64,000 nt of DNA from Pontiella agarivorans (GCF_034531395.1 NZ_JARVCO010000002.1:496001-560000); one strand, 5' to 3'. Shown: positions 8,910-18,413, counted from the first letter of the stretch. The notes: generated from the sequence alone by a model not told the origin. Numbers and translations: made by a program.

Positions 8910-10184
8910 ATGTTTAAGTATATCCTCAAACGTGTCCTGCAGATGATCCCGACTGTAATCGGGGTGATCCTGCTGACTTTCATTCTCTTCAATGTGGTGG
9001 GCGGCGACCTGGCCGCCATTGCACTGGGTAAAAAGGTCTCGCTGCAGACGCTGGAAAGTTTTGATGAACAGCGCGGGCTGAACAAACCGCTCTTTTTCGG
9101 GACCCGGGCGAAAACGCGCGCCTATGAAGATCAGGATTTGAGTGAAGGGGCGGGGCGATGGCGCAGCTGGTCGAATGCTGTTTATTCCGCAGAAAGCGGC
9201 ATTGTGACGCTGCAGCCCGGTGCAGCCGTCGACCCGATTGCATTTGAGCTGGATGCGGATGAGGATTATGTCTGGACGATCCGCTATCGCGGGGAGGGTG
9301 TGCTGGCGGGGCGGAAGCTCGCTTCCAACGATTGGAAAAAGGAAAATGTACGTTTTTCCGGTGGCGAAGATGGCGGTTTCCAGACGTTGGAAAAGCCACT
9401 GGAGTTCCGGGTGTTGAAGCTGCGAAAGATCAACCGGAATCCGTTTGATTCGCAACTGACGTTTTATATCCGTCAGCTGTTGCGCGGCGATCTTGGATTT
9501 TCGGAAGGCTTTAAACAGCCGGTGGCAAAGCTGCTGCGCGACGGGGTGCTTCCGTCACTCTCCCTGACGATTCCCATCTTTATTATCGGCATCGTGGTAT
9601 CGATCAGCCTGTCACTGGTCTGTGCTTATTTTCGCGATACGTTTATCGACCGTTTTCTGGTGATTTTCTCCGTGGCACTGATGAGTATCAACTATTTGGT
9701 GTTTATCGTGGCGGGGCAGTATTTCTTTGCCTACAAGCTGGGTTGGTTCCCGGTGTGGGGGTATGAGTCGGCCCGATATCTTTTCCTGCCGGTACTCATC
9801 GGTGTAATCAGCGGGCTGGGATCGAATATCCGTTTTTACCGGACAATTATGCTGGATGAAATGTACAAGGATTATGTCCGCACCGCGTTTGCCAAAGGGG
9901 TGTCGAAACCGCGCGTACTTTTTGTGCATGTGCTGAAAAATGCCATGATTCCGATCATCACGAATGTGGTGATTGCGATTCCGTTCCTTTATACCGGCTC
10001 GTTGCTGCTGGAAAGCTTTTTCGGAATTCCGGGGCTTGGCTATCTGAGTATCAATGCCATTCTTTCGGCGGATATTGATGTGGTCCGGGCGATCGTGCTG
10101 ATCGGCGCGCTGCTGTTCGTGGTTTCGAATCTTCTGACGGACATCTGTTATGCGGCGGCTGATCCGCGCGTAAAACTGAAATAA
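8910..10184 (+). CDS. OppB/DppB-like ABC permease with a large periplasmic insertion
   Basis: A 424-residue inner-membrane permease. The first helix (MIPTVIGVILLTFILFNVVGG) is followed by an extra segment at about residues 35-180, much larger than in ordinary OppB (about 305-340 residues in total). The remaining helices and the EAA-type cytoplasmic loop (AFAKGVSKPRVLFVHVLKNAMIPI) are standard, as is the end, DPRVKLK. The insertion is mostly soluble and predicted to face the periplasm. It may interact with the unusually long binding protein encoded just upstream, with a three-base gap. Two copies of the 15-bp dyad lie in the insertion, at 9323 and 9378. Confidence 0.88.
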   Translation: MFKYILKRVLQMIPTVIGVILLTFILFNVVGGDLAAIALGKKVSLQTLESFDEQRGLNKPLFFGTRAKTRAYEDQDLSEGAGRWRSWSNAVYSAESGIVTLQPGAAVDPIAFELDADEDYVWTIRYRGEGVLAGRKLASNDWKKENVRFSGGEDGGFQTLEKPLEFRVLKLRKINRNPFDSQLTFYIRQLLRGDLGFSEGFKQPVAKLLRDGVLPSLSLTIPIFIIGIVVSISLSLVCAYFRDTFIDRFLVIFSVALMSINYLVFIVAGQYFFAYKLGWFPVWGYESARYLFLPVLIGVISGLGSNIRFYRTIMLDEMYKDYVRTAFAKGVSKPRVLFVHVLKNAMIPIITNVVIAIPFLYTGSLLLESFFGIPGLGYLSINAILSADIDVVRAIVLIGALLFVVSNLLTDICYAAADPRVKLK

Positions 10185-10189
10185 AAACA

Positions 10190-11068
10190 ATGGCTGAAAA
10201 ATCGAACAGTTTATGGGGCGATGCCTGGCGGCGGTTGAAAAAGAACCGGATCGCCATGGTCTGTCTCGGCCTGGTGGTTGTGTTCACGGTTTTGGCGATT
10301 TACGGCGAGATCGTCTATCAGGTATATGAGTTCCGCGACGTTACGCCGGCCTATCAGAAGACGAATCTGGATGTGCAGTTCCAGCCGCCGAGCGCCGAGC
10401 ATTGGATGGGAACCGACGGGTTGGGACGTGATGTGATGTCGCGGCTGATTCAGGGGGTGAGTATTGCCTATAAAGTCGGCATTATTACATCGCTCATCGC
10501 CATTCCGATCGGGGTGTTTTTTGGCTGTATTGCCGGATATTTCGGCGGAAAAGTAGACGATTTTGTGGTCTGGCTCTATTCCACCTTTGCTTCGATGCCG
10601 GGGCTGCTTTTTATTCTGGCCATTGCCATGGTGGTCGGAAAGGGATTGCTCGGAATTTATCTGGGCATCGGGCTGACGACATGGGTCGGCATCTGCCGCC
10701 TGATCCGCGGGGAGGTCATGAAGCATAAGGAACAGACGTATGTGCAGGCCGCCAAAGCGCTGGGCCTGAGTTCCGGACGGATCATGTTTAAGCATATTCT
10801 GCCGAATATTTCCCATGTGATCATTGTGACCTTTTCACTGCGTTTTCCGGCGGCGGTCGGCACCGAGGTGTTTCTCAGTTTTCTGGGGATCGGGGTGCAG
10901 GATCAGCCGTCGTGGGGGCTGATGATCAACAATGCCCGCATGCGTCTCTGGCAGGGGATGTGGTGGGAAATGACTTTTGTGACGATTGCTCTGTTTCTGC
11001 TGGTGCTGGCCTTTAACCTGTTAGGCGACGCATTGCGCGACGCTCTGGATCCGCGACTTAATGACTGA
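10190..11068 (+). CDS. OppC/DppC-like ABC permease
   Basis: A 292-residue second permease of the same transporter. It has the typical N-terminal helix, the HWMGTDGLGRDVMSRLIQG block, an EAA loop (AAKALGLSSGRIMFKHILPNI) and the terminal GDALRDALDPRL. Length is normal. Its end overlaps the next gene by eight bases, which indicates translational coupling with the first ATPase. It should form the translocation pore with the preceding OppB-like subunit. Confidence 0.92.
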   Translation: MAEKSNSLWGDAWRRLKKNRIAMVCLGLVVVFTVLAIYGEIVYQVYEFRDVTPAYQKTNLDVQFQPPSAEHWMGTDGLGRDVMSRLIQGVSIAYKVGIITSLIAIPIGVFFGCIAGYFGGKVDDFVVWLYSTFASMPGLLFILAIAMVVGKGLLGIYLGIGLTTWVGICRLIRGEVMKHKEQTYVQAAKALGLSSGRIMFKHILPNISHVIIVTFSLRFPAAVGTEVFLSFLGIGVQDQPSWGLMINNARMRLWQGMWWEMTFVTIALFLLVLAFNLLGDALRDALDPRLND

Positions 11069-11855
11069 TTCAAAATCCATCATAGAAGTAAGAGAGCTCA
11101 GCGTCCATTTCGGGCATGGCGATGAGCTGGTGAAGGCCGTCGACGGTGTATCGTTTTCCATTGCGCACGGAGAAACGCTGGCGCTGGTCGGTGAATCGGG
11201 CAGCGGTAAAAGTATCAGTGCACTGTCGCTGACCCGGCTGGCTCCGCGCCAGGCGGTTTATGCCGGCGGCGAGGTTTTATTCGGCGGTCAGAATATGCTG
11301 GATCTCGATGATGCTGAACTGCGGAAAATCCGGGGGCGTCAGATTTCGTATATTTTCCAGGAGCCGATGGTTTCCTTTAATCCGGTGTTTACCATCGGCT
11401 GGCAGATCGAAGAGGCGCTGAAGCTGCATCGTAAAGACGTGGACCGGAAGTCTGAAATTGCGCGCCTGCTGGAGCTGGTGCATCTTCCGGCCCGGATGGA
11501 CAGGGCTTATCCGCATGAGATGAGCGGTGGTCAGCTGCAGCGCTGTATGATTGCCATGGCGCTGGCGTGTTCGCCGGAACTGCTGGTGGCCGACGAGCCG
11601 ACAACGGCGCTGGATGTGACGGTCCAGCGTGAAATTCTTAATCTGTTAAAAGAGCTGAGTGACAAGGTGGGGCTCTCAACGCTGATGATTACGCATAACC
11701 TGGGTATTGTTTCCGATCTCGCGGATCGCGTCTGCGTGATGCAGAAAGGAATGATTGTTGAGGAGGGTAAAACCCGCCAGGTGCTTGACGATCCGCAGCA
11801 TGACTACACCAAACAATTAATGGCCGCCGTGCCGCGCCTGCGTCCGAAGAAATAA
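11061..11855 (+). CDS. OppD/DppD-like ABC transporter ATPase
   Basis: A 264-residue ATPase. Walker A is GESGSGKS at 44-51, the signature is SGGQ at 155-158, and Walker B is LLVADEP with Asp178 and Glu179, followed by the D-loop TTALD and a switch His in ITHN. It lacks the roughly 60-residue C-terminal extension, with its iron-sulfur cysteines, found in many OppD proteins. It powers uptake together with the OppF-like subunit encoded two bases downstream. Confidence 0.92.
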   Translation: MTDSKSIIEVRELSVHFGHGDELVKAVDGVSFSIAHGETLALVGESGSGKSISALSLTRLAPRQAVYAGGEVLFGGQNMLDLDDAELRKIRGRQISYIFQEPMVSFNPVFTIGWQIEEALKLHRKDVDRKSEIARLLELVHLPARMDRAYPHEMSGGQLQRCMIAMALACSPELLVADEPTTALDVTVQREILNLLKELSDKVGLSTLMITHNLGIVSDLADRVCVMQKGMIVEEGKTRQVLDDPQHDYTKQLMAAVPRLRPKK

Positions 11856-11857
11856 TA

Positions 11858-12625
11858 ATGGAAAATCTGCTGACAGTCGAAAAGTTGAACGTCATCTATG
11901 GCAAAGGTGCAGAGGCGGTCCATGCCGTCAAAGAGGTGACCTTTCATATCAAACCGGGTGAAATTTTCGGTCTGGTGGGGGAAAGCGGATGCGGGAAAAG
12001 TTCGCTCGGAAAAGCGATTATCCGCATTACGGACCCGACGTCGGGAACGATCGATTTCAAAGGAATTGATGTGGCTTCTTTGAAGGGAAAAGCGCTGAAA
12101 ACCTATCGCCAGGAAGTGCAGATGGTTTTTCAGGATCCCTATGGATCGCTGAATCCGCGTATGAAAGTCGGCCATGCGATTGTGGATGTGCTGAACGTTC
12201 ATAAAATCGGGGCAAATACTGCTGAACGGCGCGAGCGGGTGACGGAACTGTTTGAAGCGGTGGGGCTCAATCCGGCCTGGGCATGGCGATATCCTCATGA
12301 ATTTTCCGGGGGGCAGCGCCAGCGGATCTGTATTGCCCGGGCGCTGGCGCTGAATCCGGATCTGGTGGTTGCGGATGAGCCGGTTTCTGCGCTGGATGTT
12401 TCGGTGCAGGCCGAAATCCTGGAATTGCTTCAGGAACTGCGGGAGAAGCGCGGGCTGGCTTTTCTGTTTGTGAGTCATGATCTTGCGGTGGTTCGCAATG
12501 TCTGTGACCGTGTGGCTGTGATGTATGACGGTGAGATTGTGGAAATGGGCGGTGTTGAGGCGGTGATCGATCAGCCGCAGCACGAATATACGCAGAAACT
12601 GCTTTCTGCGGTTCCCGCGTTTTAG
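11858..12625 (+). CDS. OppF/DppF-like ABC transporter ATPase
   Basis: A 255-residue ATPase and the last gene of the transporter operon. Walker A is GESGCGKS at 41-48. The Q-loop reads MVFQDPYGSLNPRMKVG, a hallmark of OppF. The signature is FSGGQRQR, Walker B is LVVADEPVSALD and the switch is VSHD. Like its partner it is short and lacks the C-terminal oligopeptide domain. Its stop codon overlaps the convergent rnc gene by four bases. Confidence 0.92.
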   Translation: MENLLTVEKLNVIYGKGAEAVHAVKEVTFHIKPGEIFGLVGESGCGKSSLGKAIIRITDPTSGTIDFKGIDVASLKGKALKTYRQEVQMVFQDPYGSLNPRMKVGHAIVDVLNVHKIGANTAERRERVTELFEAVGLNPAWAWRYPHEFSGGQRQRICIARALALNPDLVVADEPVSALDVSVQAEILELLQELREKRGLAFLFVSHDLAVVRNVCDRVAVMYDGEIVEMGGVEAVIDQPQHEYTQKLLSAVPAF

Positions 12626-13335
12626 TCTTCGGCCTTTTTCTCTTCCGCCGAATTCAGTTCTTCCAGAGCCTGGAACGCGGCAAGGCGTTCGCCCTCGCGT
12701 TTACTGCTGGCTTTGGCATGCCATTTTTTTCCACAGGCCGAAACTTCGATGGTGAAAACGCGGTCATGTTCAGGGCCTTCGGCCTCGATGGTTTCATATT
12801 CCGGAATGGAATGACCATGGCTTTGGGCATATTCCTGCAGGGCGCCTTTGGGATTGGTTTTCACGGGGGCGGACTGCAGTTTTCCAAGTTCCGGAACAAA
12901 GACCTTTTTGAAAATTTTGTTGGTGGCTTTGGCGCCGCCGTCGACCCAGGCCGCTCCGATAATCGCTTCTACGGCATCGGCTAAATTGGAGGCCCGTTCC
13001 GCACCGCCGTTTTTGCGTTCGCCGACCCCCAGGCGGATGAATTCGCTGATGCCTATTTTTGCGCCGATCTGCGCGAGTTTTCGGTCCTGCGTCAGCCGGC
13101 TGCGCAGTTTGGACATATCGCCTTCGCGCGCGTCGGGGTTGTGGTCGAAAAGATATTCGGCGGCCATCAGGCTGAGCACCGCATCGCCCAGATATTCGAG
13201 TCGCTGGTTGTCATCCTCGGTTTCTGGATTTTCATAGCGGAAGGACGGATGCGTGAGGGCCAGTTCGAGTACGGCTTTCTTTTTGAAGCGATAGCCGATG
13301 GCCTGTTCCAGGGTTTTGTAGGGGGAAAGGATCAA
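12622..13335 (-). CDS. rnc: Ribonuclease III
   Basis: A 237-residue double-strand-specific endoribonuclease that processes rRNA precursors and structured mRNAs. The signature NQRLEYLGDAVL at 43-54 supplies Glu47 and Asp51; Asp120 and Glu123 in LADAVEAIIGA complete the metal site. A double-stranded RNA-binding domain follows from about 160 (KGALQEYAQSHGH, then KASSKREGERLAAFQALEEL). It overlaps the upstream methyltransferase gene by four bases, so it belongs to the mtaB-methyltransferase-rnc operon. Confidence 0.96.
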   Translation of the reverse strand: MILSPYKTLEQAIGYRFKKKAVLELALTHPSFRYENPETEDDNQRLEYLGDAVLSLMAAEYLFDHNPDAREGDMSKLRSRLTQDRKLAQIGAKIGISEFIRLGVGERKNGGAERASNLADAVEAIIGAAWVDGGAKATNKIFKKVFVPELGKLQSAPVKTNPKGALQEYAQSHGHSIPEYETIEAEGPEHDRVFTIEVSACGKKWHAKASSKREGERLAAFQALEELNSAEEKKAED

Positions 13336-14210
13336 AACGGTGCCGCCGTTCCGATTTTGGTGTTAATGGCTGCTTCGGCAATGGAGCGGCCGTCGATGAG
13401 TTTGGGCTGCAGGCGCGGACGCCAGTGACGGCGTCGACTGCGGATCAGCAACCGGTGTCCGGGAAAAAATTCAAACAGGGCGAGCAGTTTGCTGAACGGA
13501 AGAAACAGGACGGCCAGCGTGCTGAGTGTTTTGTATGATTTTTCGATGGCCGGGGAAACCTGTTCCGGAATCAGCCAGCAGGGAGCGGGCAGGACGGATT
13601 TTTGAAAAAAGGTGCCGATGGCTGATGCTGTTTCGAGCAGTGCGTTGGAATAGGTGATTGTTTCGGGGACGTCGAACCCGTCTTTCAGCCGGTCAAACAG
13701 TTCGTTGGCTTTATAGCCGTTCCGTACGGCACCGCGCGCTGTGGGGTTGAAGCCGGAAAGTTGACGCAGCAGCGCAGTCAGGCTGAACGGGGCGCGTTTG
13801 GTTTCTGCGATCACCACCCAGCCGTCGTTGCGCAGGACGCGGTGACATTCGCGGATGAAGGCATAATCATCGTCAATATATTTAAGCGCATCCACAAGCA
13901 CGAGGCGGTCGAAAGACTGATCTTCGAAGGGCAGCTTTCCCTCTTGGATATAGTCTGCGTTTTCGGACCGTGTGTGTTTCAGGGCGTCGGCCGCCTGCCG
14001 GGTGGCGGCAATGGTTTTCCAGCTGCCGCCAAGGGTGCGTAAACGGCTGCTTATCGCACCATCGCCTTCGCTGATTTCCAGACATTGGAACGAGGAAACG
14101 CTGCCCAATGCACTGGTGATGCGGTTGTAGTTGAGGGTACGGCGGGCGGAACGGCTGAGGAGCCGGTCCTGCCAATCGCGTATTTTTTGGTCCAGTTGAG
14201 AGTCGGTCAT
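13332..14210 (-). CDS. Class I SAM-dependent methyltransferase, substrate unknown
   Basis: A 292-residue protein with a methyltransferase type 11 core at about residues 30-150. The SAM loop is LEISEGDGAIS, and the later blocks are KLPFEDQSFDRLVLVDALKYIDD and ECHRVLRNDGWVVIAETKR. The C-terminal half is specific to this protein and contains proline- and leucine-rich, possibly membrane-associating segments near VLFLPFSKLLALFEFFPG. It is encoded between mtaB and rnc in one minus-strand operon. That context hints at an RNA- or lipid-related substrate, but the sequence does not decide it. Confidence 0.75.
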   Translation of the reverse strand: MTDSQLDQKIRDWQDRLLSRSARRTLNYNRITSALGSVSSFQCLEISEGDGAISSRLRTLGGSWKTIAATRQAADALKHTRSENADYIQEGKLPFEDQSFDRLVLVDALKYIDDDYAFIRECHRVLRNDGWVVIAETKRAPFSLTALLRQLSGFNPTARGAVRNGYKANELFDRLKDGFDVPETITYSNALLETASAIGTFFQKSVLPAPCWLIPEQVSPAIEKSYKTLSTLAVLFLPFSKLLALFEFFPGHRLLIRSRRRHWRPRLQPKLIDGRSIAEAAINTKIGTAAPF

Positions 14211-14243
14211 AGGCAGGGAAATATAAAAATGCAGGGGAGTCTG

Positions 14244-15527
14244 TTAAAGACTAATCACACCCGAAATGCCGGTTGAGGTTGTTTCGGCAACCCGCACCGG
14301 AAGAACCGCGTTCTGCTGATCTTCCGAACAGGCGAATTCTGCAGGGATATAATGCCGGGTATATCCGCTTCCGATACCGTCTTTTACGCGCTCAACAAGC
14401 ACCTCCGCTTCCAGTCCCTGGAACTGGCGATGATAGTTCAGGGCCATGGTTTCGCCCAGTTCACGCAGTTTTTCGCTGCGTTCCATGGCGATGGCGCCGT
14501 TGATCTGATGGCCCATTTTGGCGGCCATGGTTTTAGGGCGGGGCGAATAGGTGAAGACGTGCATCTGCGAAAATCCGACTTTTTTACAGAATGCGTAGGA
14601 TTCTTCGAAGTAGGTATCGGTTTCGCCGGGGAAGCCGACGATGACGTCGGTGGTGAAGGCGGGGTTATCGAGTGCGGCACGGGCGCGGAGGACTGCGTCG
14701 TAATATTCTTCCGCCGTGTAGCCGCGACGCATGGCGTGCAGAACGGCGTCGGAACCGGACTGCAGGGAGAGGTGGAGGTGCGGCATAATATTACTGTGGG
14801 CGGACCATACCTCCAGCAGCTCGTCGGTCAGTTCGCCGGGATGCAGGCTGGAGAGCCGGATTCTTCCGATGTTCGGAAGGTTTACGAGGTTGCGCAGCAT
14901 TTCGGCAAGCGAAGAGCCGCGGCCTCGGCCGTAGAGACCGACGCTGACGCCGGTGACGACAATTTCGCGGTAACCGGCCTCGGTGAGTGCGCTGGCTTCG
15001 CGTACGGCATCCGCGATGGCTTTATCGCGAGGTTCTTTACGAAGTTGGGGAATGATGCAGAAGGAACAGCCGATGTCGCAACCGTCCTGAACTTTCAGGA
15101 AGGCACGGGTGTGGTCGCCGAAACGGGAAATGGTGAAGGTGTCCGTTTCGAGGTTTTCCATTTCGTGTTTTTCGGGCATGGCCAGCTCGTTGAGCTGCTG
15201 GTCAAGGCGCTGGATCCAGTCGGCCCCGGCGGGGACGCGGAATACGGGGTCCTGACCGACGTCGGTGAGCTCGATATCGGCGGCGCAGCCGGTCACAAAT
15301 ACGTGAGCGAGCGGATTGTTCCGCTGCATTTTACGAATCGTCTGGCGCGATTTCTGGGCGGCTGCAGCGGTCACGCCGCAGGTGTGTACAACAATGATGT
15401 CGCCGTCGTCGGACTGTTCCGCCTTTTTCAGGCCGTATCGTTCGAGCAATTGCTCGATCTGCTGGGCATCATACTGATTGACTTTGCAGCCGAGGACGTT
15501 AACGAAATAGGTTTGTAATGTATTCAT
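14244..15527 (-). CDS. mtaB: tRNA t6A37 methylthiotransferase (MtaB type)
   Basis: A 427-residue radical-SAM methylthiotransferase. The N-terminal UPF0004 domain begins TYFVNVLGCKVNQYDAQQ, the form seen in MtaB rather than MiaB, and supplies three cluster cysteines (LGCK, HTCGV, TGCA). The radical-SAM motif is CDIGCSFC (CxxxCxxC). A C-terminal TRAM-like segment (EAEVLVERVKDG) follows. It converts t6A to ms2t6A at tRNA position 37. The ATG at 15527 is preferred over a GTG three codons earlier; neither has a strong ribosome site. A dyad copy lies 40 bases upstream. Confidence 0.9.
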   Translation of the reverse strand: MNTLQTYFVNVLGCKVNQYDAQQIEQLLERYGLKKAEQSDDGDIIVVHTCGVTAAAAQKSRQTIRKMQRNNPLAHVFVTGCAADIELTDVGQDPVFRVPAGADWIQRLDQQLNELAMPEKHEMENLETDTFTISRFGDHTRAFLKVQDGCDIGCSFCIIPQLRKEPRDKAIADAVREASALTEAGYREIVVTGVSVGLYGRGRGSSLAEMLRNLVNLPNIGRIRLSSLHPGELTDELLEVWSAHSNIMPHLHLSLQSGSDAVLHAMRRGYTAEEYYDAVLRARAALDNPAFTTDVIVGFPGETDTYFEESYAFCKKVGFSQMHVFTYSPRPKTMAAKMGHQINGAIAMERSEKLRELGETMALNYHRQFQGLEAEVLVERVKDGIGSGYTRHYIPAEFACSEDQQNAVLPVRVAETTSTGISGVISL

Positions 15528-15566
15528 GATAATCACTGTGGCTTAAAAGGGGGACTCTCTTACGTT

Positions 15567-15581
15567 TTCCAGCGGTTGGAA
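15567..15581. repeat. 15-bp dyad TTCCAR-N3-YTGGAA, intergenic copy
   Basis: TTCCAGCGGTTGGAA lies in the divergent gap between mtaB and nrfH, 40 bases before the mtaB start. It is one of 20 exact copies of the dispersed dyad described in the findings. Confidence 0.75.
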
Positions 15582-15752
15582 GCAAGCGGAATTGTAAGCC
15601 GGTTATTCAGATTCAGTTTAAATATGGAAGAGGAGGATTTATTTCTTTCATAGGCTGGACGGGTCCGTCATGGTGCCGAAACTCAAAAAGGCGATGATAA
15701 TGGTCGTGTTTTTGTGCGGCTGCTGTAACGGTGGTTCAGAGGGGAGAAGAGG

Positions 15753-16262
15753 ATGTTGGACAAAAAAGCGGTGGTTCTTGCTGTGCTGGTGGGTATTCTG
15801 GTTGGAACCGGTGCGTTTACCATGAAATATGCGGAGGGGCTTTCCTATATGAGTTCCGATCCGAAAGCCTGTGTGAACTGCCATATCATGACGCCGCAGT
15901 ACGATTCCTGGGTGAAATCGAGTCATCATGCGCAGGCGACCTGTGTTGATTGCCATCTTCCCCATGATTTTATCGGCAAATACATCGCAAAAGCGGAAAA
16001 CGGCTGGCACCACTCAAAAGCCTTCACAACACAGAATTTTCATGAGCCCATTATGATTAAGGGCAAGAACAAGGGGATTCTGCAGCATAACTGCGTGGAG
16101 TGTCATGAGGATATGGTGCATGAGATATTCAGAAGGGATATCACGGATCCGGATGCGGTGAGCTGTATCCACTGTCACGCATCCGTGGGTCATGGGGTAT
16201 TGCCCACCGGTATTGGCGGGGCGGATCGAGGTGTGGAAAAAGAAAGGGAAAGTCATGAGTGA
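15753..16262 (+). CDS. nrfH: Cytochrome c nitrite reductase small subunit NrfH
   Basis: A 169-residue membrane-anchored tetra-haem cytochrome. One helix at about residues 6-25 anchors it, with the haem domain in the periplasm. The four haem motifs are CVNCH (40-44, followed by Met46 in CHIM), CVDCH, CVECH and CIHCH. NrfH takes electrons from the quinol pool and passes them to NrfA. GAGAAGAGG precedes the ATG. Its last eight bases overlap nrfA, so the two are translated together. Confidence 0.94.
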   Translation: MLDKKAVVLAVLVGILVGTGAFTMKYAEGLSYMSSDPKACVNCHIMTPQYDSWVKSSHHAQATCVDCHLPHDFIGKYIAKAENGWHHSKAFTTQNFHEPIMIKGKNKGILQHNCVECHEDMVHEIFRRDITDPDAVSCIHCHASVGHGVLPTGIGGADRGVEKERESHE

Positions 16263-17691
16263 ACGAGTGAAGAAACAGGGCGCGTCCGGGATTTATATTG
16301 TCATTATAGTGGCGGTCGCCATTTTATCAGCGTTGGTGGTCGGGTTGTTGACCAACATTACCGAACGGAAAGTCGAAGCCCGGCAGCAGTATCTGCGTGT
16401 GGTGGAAGTGACAGAAGATACAACGGATCCGGCGGTATGGGGGAAAAACTGGCCGAAACAGTATGACAGCTACAAGCGTACCGCTCTTTCCACTAAAACC
16501 ACATTTGGCGGTCACGGCGGCAGCGAAGCGCTGCCCGAGCAGAAGATCGATCGGCCGGAATATCACTGGCTCAAGCGGATGTTTCTTGGATATGCATTTT
16601 CCATCGATTATCGCGATCGCCGCGGTCACGCCTATATGCTTTTTGATCAGGAGCAGACTGACCGTCATAAGGCCAAGCAGTCGGGCTCCTGTCTGCACTG
16701 TCATGCTTCACTTATGCCGGTTTACCGTGAACTGGGGGACGGGGATGCGATGGCCGGTATGAAAAAAACACATGCCATGTCGTATTGGGAGCTGAACGAA
16801 ATGGCCCATGATATGGGGCATGCGCATCCGGTTTCCTGTGTGGATTGTCATGATCCGGAATCGATGGCCATTCGGGTGACACGACCGGGCTTTATTGATG
16901 GTATTCAGCGTTTGGCGAATTCGGACGCGCCGGTGCCGGCTATTCCGTCGATCGATATCTGGCGGCAGGGCGAACGTGAAACACCGTATGATCCGAATGA
17001 GGATGCGTCCCGCAATGAAATGCGTTCTTTTGTCTGTGGCCAGTGCCATGTTGAATATTATTGTTCATCTGATTTTCCACTCACGTTCCCGTGGGGCAAC
17101 GGCCTGAGTATGGATGGTGCGGAAAAATTCTGGGATGAAACCAAACTGACGAGCGGCGAGCGGTTCTATGATTATAAACACAAAGAAACCGGCGCACCGA
17201 TTCTGAAAGCGCAGCATCCTGAATTTGAGCTGTGGAGCCAGGGTGTTCATGCCCGCAGCGGGGTTTCCTGCTCGGACTGCCATATGCCTTATATGCGCGA
17301 TGGCGCCTCCAAGGTTTCCGACCACTGGGTGCGCAGTCCGCTGCTGAATGTGAACCGGTCCTGTCAAACCTGTCATCGCAAATCGGAGCAGGATATTTTG
17401 GATCTCGTGGATTCGATCCAGCAGAAAAACTACAAATTGCTGCTGCGCGGCGGCGAAGCGTTGAATGATCTGATGGATGCGGTGATGGCGGCAAAAGAAT
17501 CCGGAGCGACAGAGGATGAACTCACTGCGGCACTGGAGTTTCAGCGGAAGGCGCAGTGGCGCCTCGATTACATCGCTGCCGAGAATTCCATGGGCTTTCA
17601 TGCGCCGCAGGAAGCGGCGCGCATTTTGGCGGAAGCGGCCGACTATGCCCGCCAGGGCCAGGTTGAGGCGCTCAAGCTGACCCGTCAGTAA
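16255..17691 (+). CDS. nrfA: Ammonia-forming cytochrome c nitrite reductase NrfA, all-CxxCH type
   Basis: About 478 residues. A single N-terminal helix may be an uncleaved anchor or a signal. Five haem motifs begin at Cys146 (CLHCH), 195 (CVDCH), 261 (CGQCH), 339 (CSDCH) and 370 (CQTCH). Classical NrfA has CxxCK at the first, catalytic haem; here that position is CxxCH. Other active-site features remain: [11 protein letters not shown] before haem 1, HVEYY (265-269) after haem 3, and KAQHPEFE with Gln320 and His321. It reduces nitrite to ammonium in six electrons. The ATG at 16255 overlaps the end of nrfH; a longer upstream frame only duplicates nrfH. Confidence 0.93.
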   Translation: MSERVKKQGASGIYIVIIVAVAILSALVVGLLTNITERKVEARQQYLRVVEVTEDTTDPAVWGKNWPKQYDSYKRTALSTKTTFGGHGGSEALPEQKIDRPEYHWLKRMFLGYAFSIDYRDRRGHAYMLFDQEQTDRHKAKQSGSCLHCHASLMPVYRELGDGDAMAGMKKTHAMSYWELNEMAHDMGHAHPVSCVDCHDPESMAIRVTRPGFIDGIQRLANSDAPVPAIPSIDIWRQGERETPYDPNEDASRNEMRSFVCGQCHVEYYCSSDFPLTFPWGNGLSMDGAEKFWDETKLTSGERFYDYKHKETGAPILKAQHPEFELWSQGVHARSGVSCSDCHMPYMRDGASKVSDHWVRSPLLNVNRSCQTCHRKSEQDILDLVDSIQQKNYKLLLRGGEALNDLMDAVMAAKESGATEDELTAALEFQRKAQWRLDYIAAENSMGFHAPQEAARILAEAADYARQGQVEALKLTRQ

Positions 17692-17716
17692 ATTCTCTCT
17701 CCTCGAAACGTCCGGA

Positions 17717-17752
17717 AAGGGCGCCCTGATTTCATTTCGGGCGTCCTTTTCA
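17717..17752 (+). terminator. Rho-independent terminator after nrfHA
   Basis: AAGGGCGCCC at 17717-17726 pairs with GGGCGTCCTT at 17739-17748 with one G-T pair, followed by TTTTCATTT. It ends the nrfHA transcript before pyrE. Confidence 0.75.
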
Positions 17753-17829
17753 TTTAATCAGGATGGACGCCGTTGGGCGGAATATGAAAAAGTGGCGTCA
17801 TTGTTGATTAACCAGTTCAGGGAGAAGTT

Positions 17830-18405
17830 ATGACTCAGGAAGAAGTGCTTGAAATTTTTAAAAAGACGAATGCGTTGCTGGAAGGCCACTTTGAGTTGCG
17901 CTCCGGTCTCCACAGTAATCAGTTTTTTCAATGTGCACTCGTATTGCAGCACCCGCGAATTTCCGGGAAGCTCTGCGAGGCGCTGGTGGAAAAAATGAAA
18001 GCTGAACTTGAGGATCTCAATGTGGATACCGTAATTGCGCCGGCCATGGGCGGGATTACCATCGGTCATGATGTGGCCCGTGCGCTGGGCGTCCGGTTTA
18101 TTTTTGTGGAGAAAGAGGATAATGCACTGAAGCTGCGACGCTTTAAAATTGAAAAGGGCGAACGGTTTGTTATTGCCGAAGATGTGGTGACGCGCGGTGG
18201 GCGGGTGCAGGAGACTGTTGATATCGTTAAGGAGAATGGCGGTGAGGTTGCCGCGATCGGTATTCTCGTGAATCGCAGTGGCGGAAAGGCGGCATTCGAT
18301 GCGCCGCTTGTCAGTTTGCTCGATATCGAACCGGTGACGTATGATCCGTCCAACTGCCCGCTCTGTGAAGCGGGACTGGAACTGGTACATCCCGGAAGTA
18401 AATAA
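17830..18405 (+). CDS. pyrE: Orotate phosphoribosyltransferase
   Basis: A 191-residue phosphoribosyltransferase. FELRSGLHSNQFFQC at about 24-38 is the orotate/PRPP-binding start seen in PyrE. The PRPP loop is FVIAEDVVTRGGRVQE, and Lys-rich ALKLRRFKIEKGE forms the flexible catalytic loop. It makes orotidine 5-phosphate in pyrimidine synthesis. The extra C-terminal CPLCEAG (two cysteines) is common in PyrE of this clade. It has its own terminator and the nrf terminator precedes it, so it is probably monocistronic. Confidence 0.92.
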   Translation: MTQEEVLEIFKKTNALLEGHFELRSGLHSNQFFQCALVLQHPRISGKLCEALVEKMKAELEDLNVDTVIAPAMGGITIGHDVARALGVRFIFVEKEDNALKLRRFKIEKGERFVIAEDVVTRGGRVQETVDIVKENGGEVAAIGILVNRSGGKAAFDAPLVSLLDIEPVTYDPSNCPLCEAGLELVHPGSK

Positions 18406-18413
18406 GTTAAGAC

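Noticed and set aside
8241-9455. 404-codon minus-strand frame across the transporter genes
   Set aside because: It overlaps two clear transporter genes, crosses their boundary and has no family features.
14352-15518. 388-codon open frame opposite mtaB
   Set aside because: mtaB has all conserved cysteines and motifs; the antisense translation has no recognisable features.
15671-15830. Short ORF starting MVPKLKKAMIMVVFLCGCC upstream of nrfH
   Set aside because: It looks like a lipoprotein start but runs into nrfH in another frame and has no strong ribosome site; not enough to call a gene.
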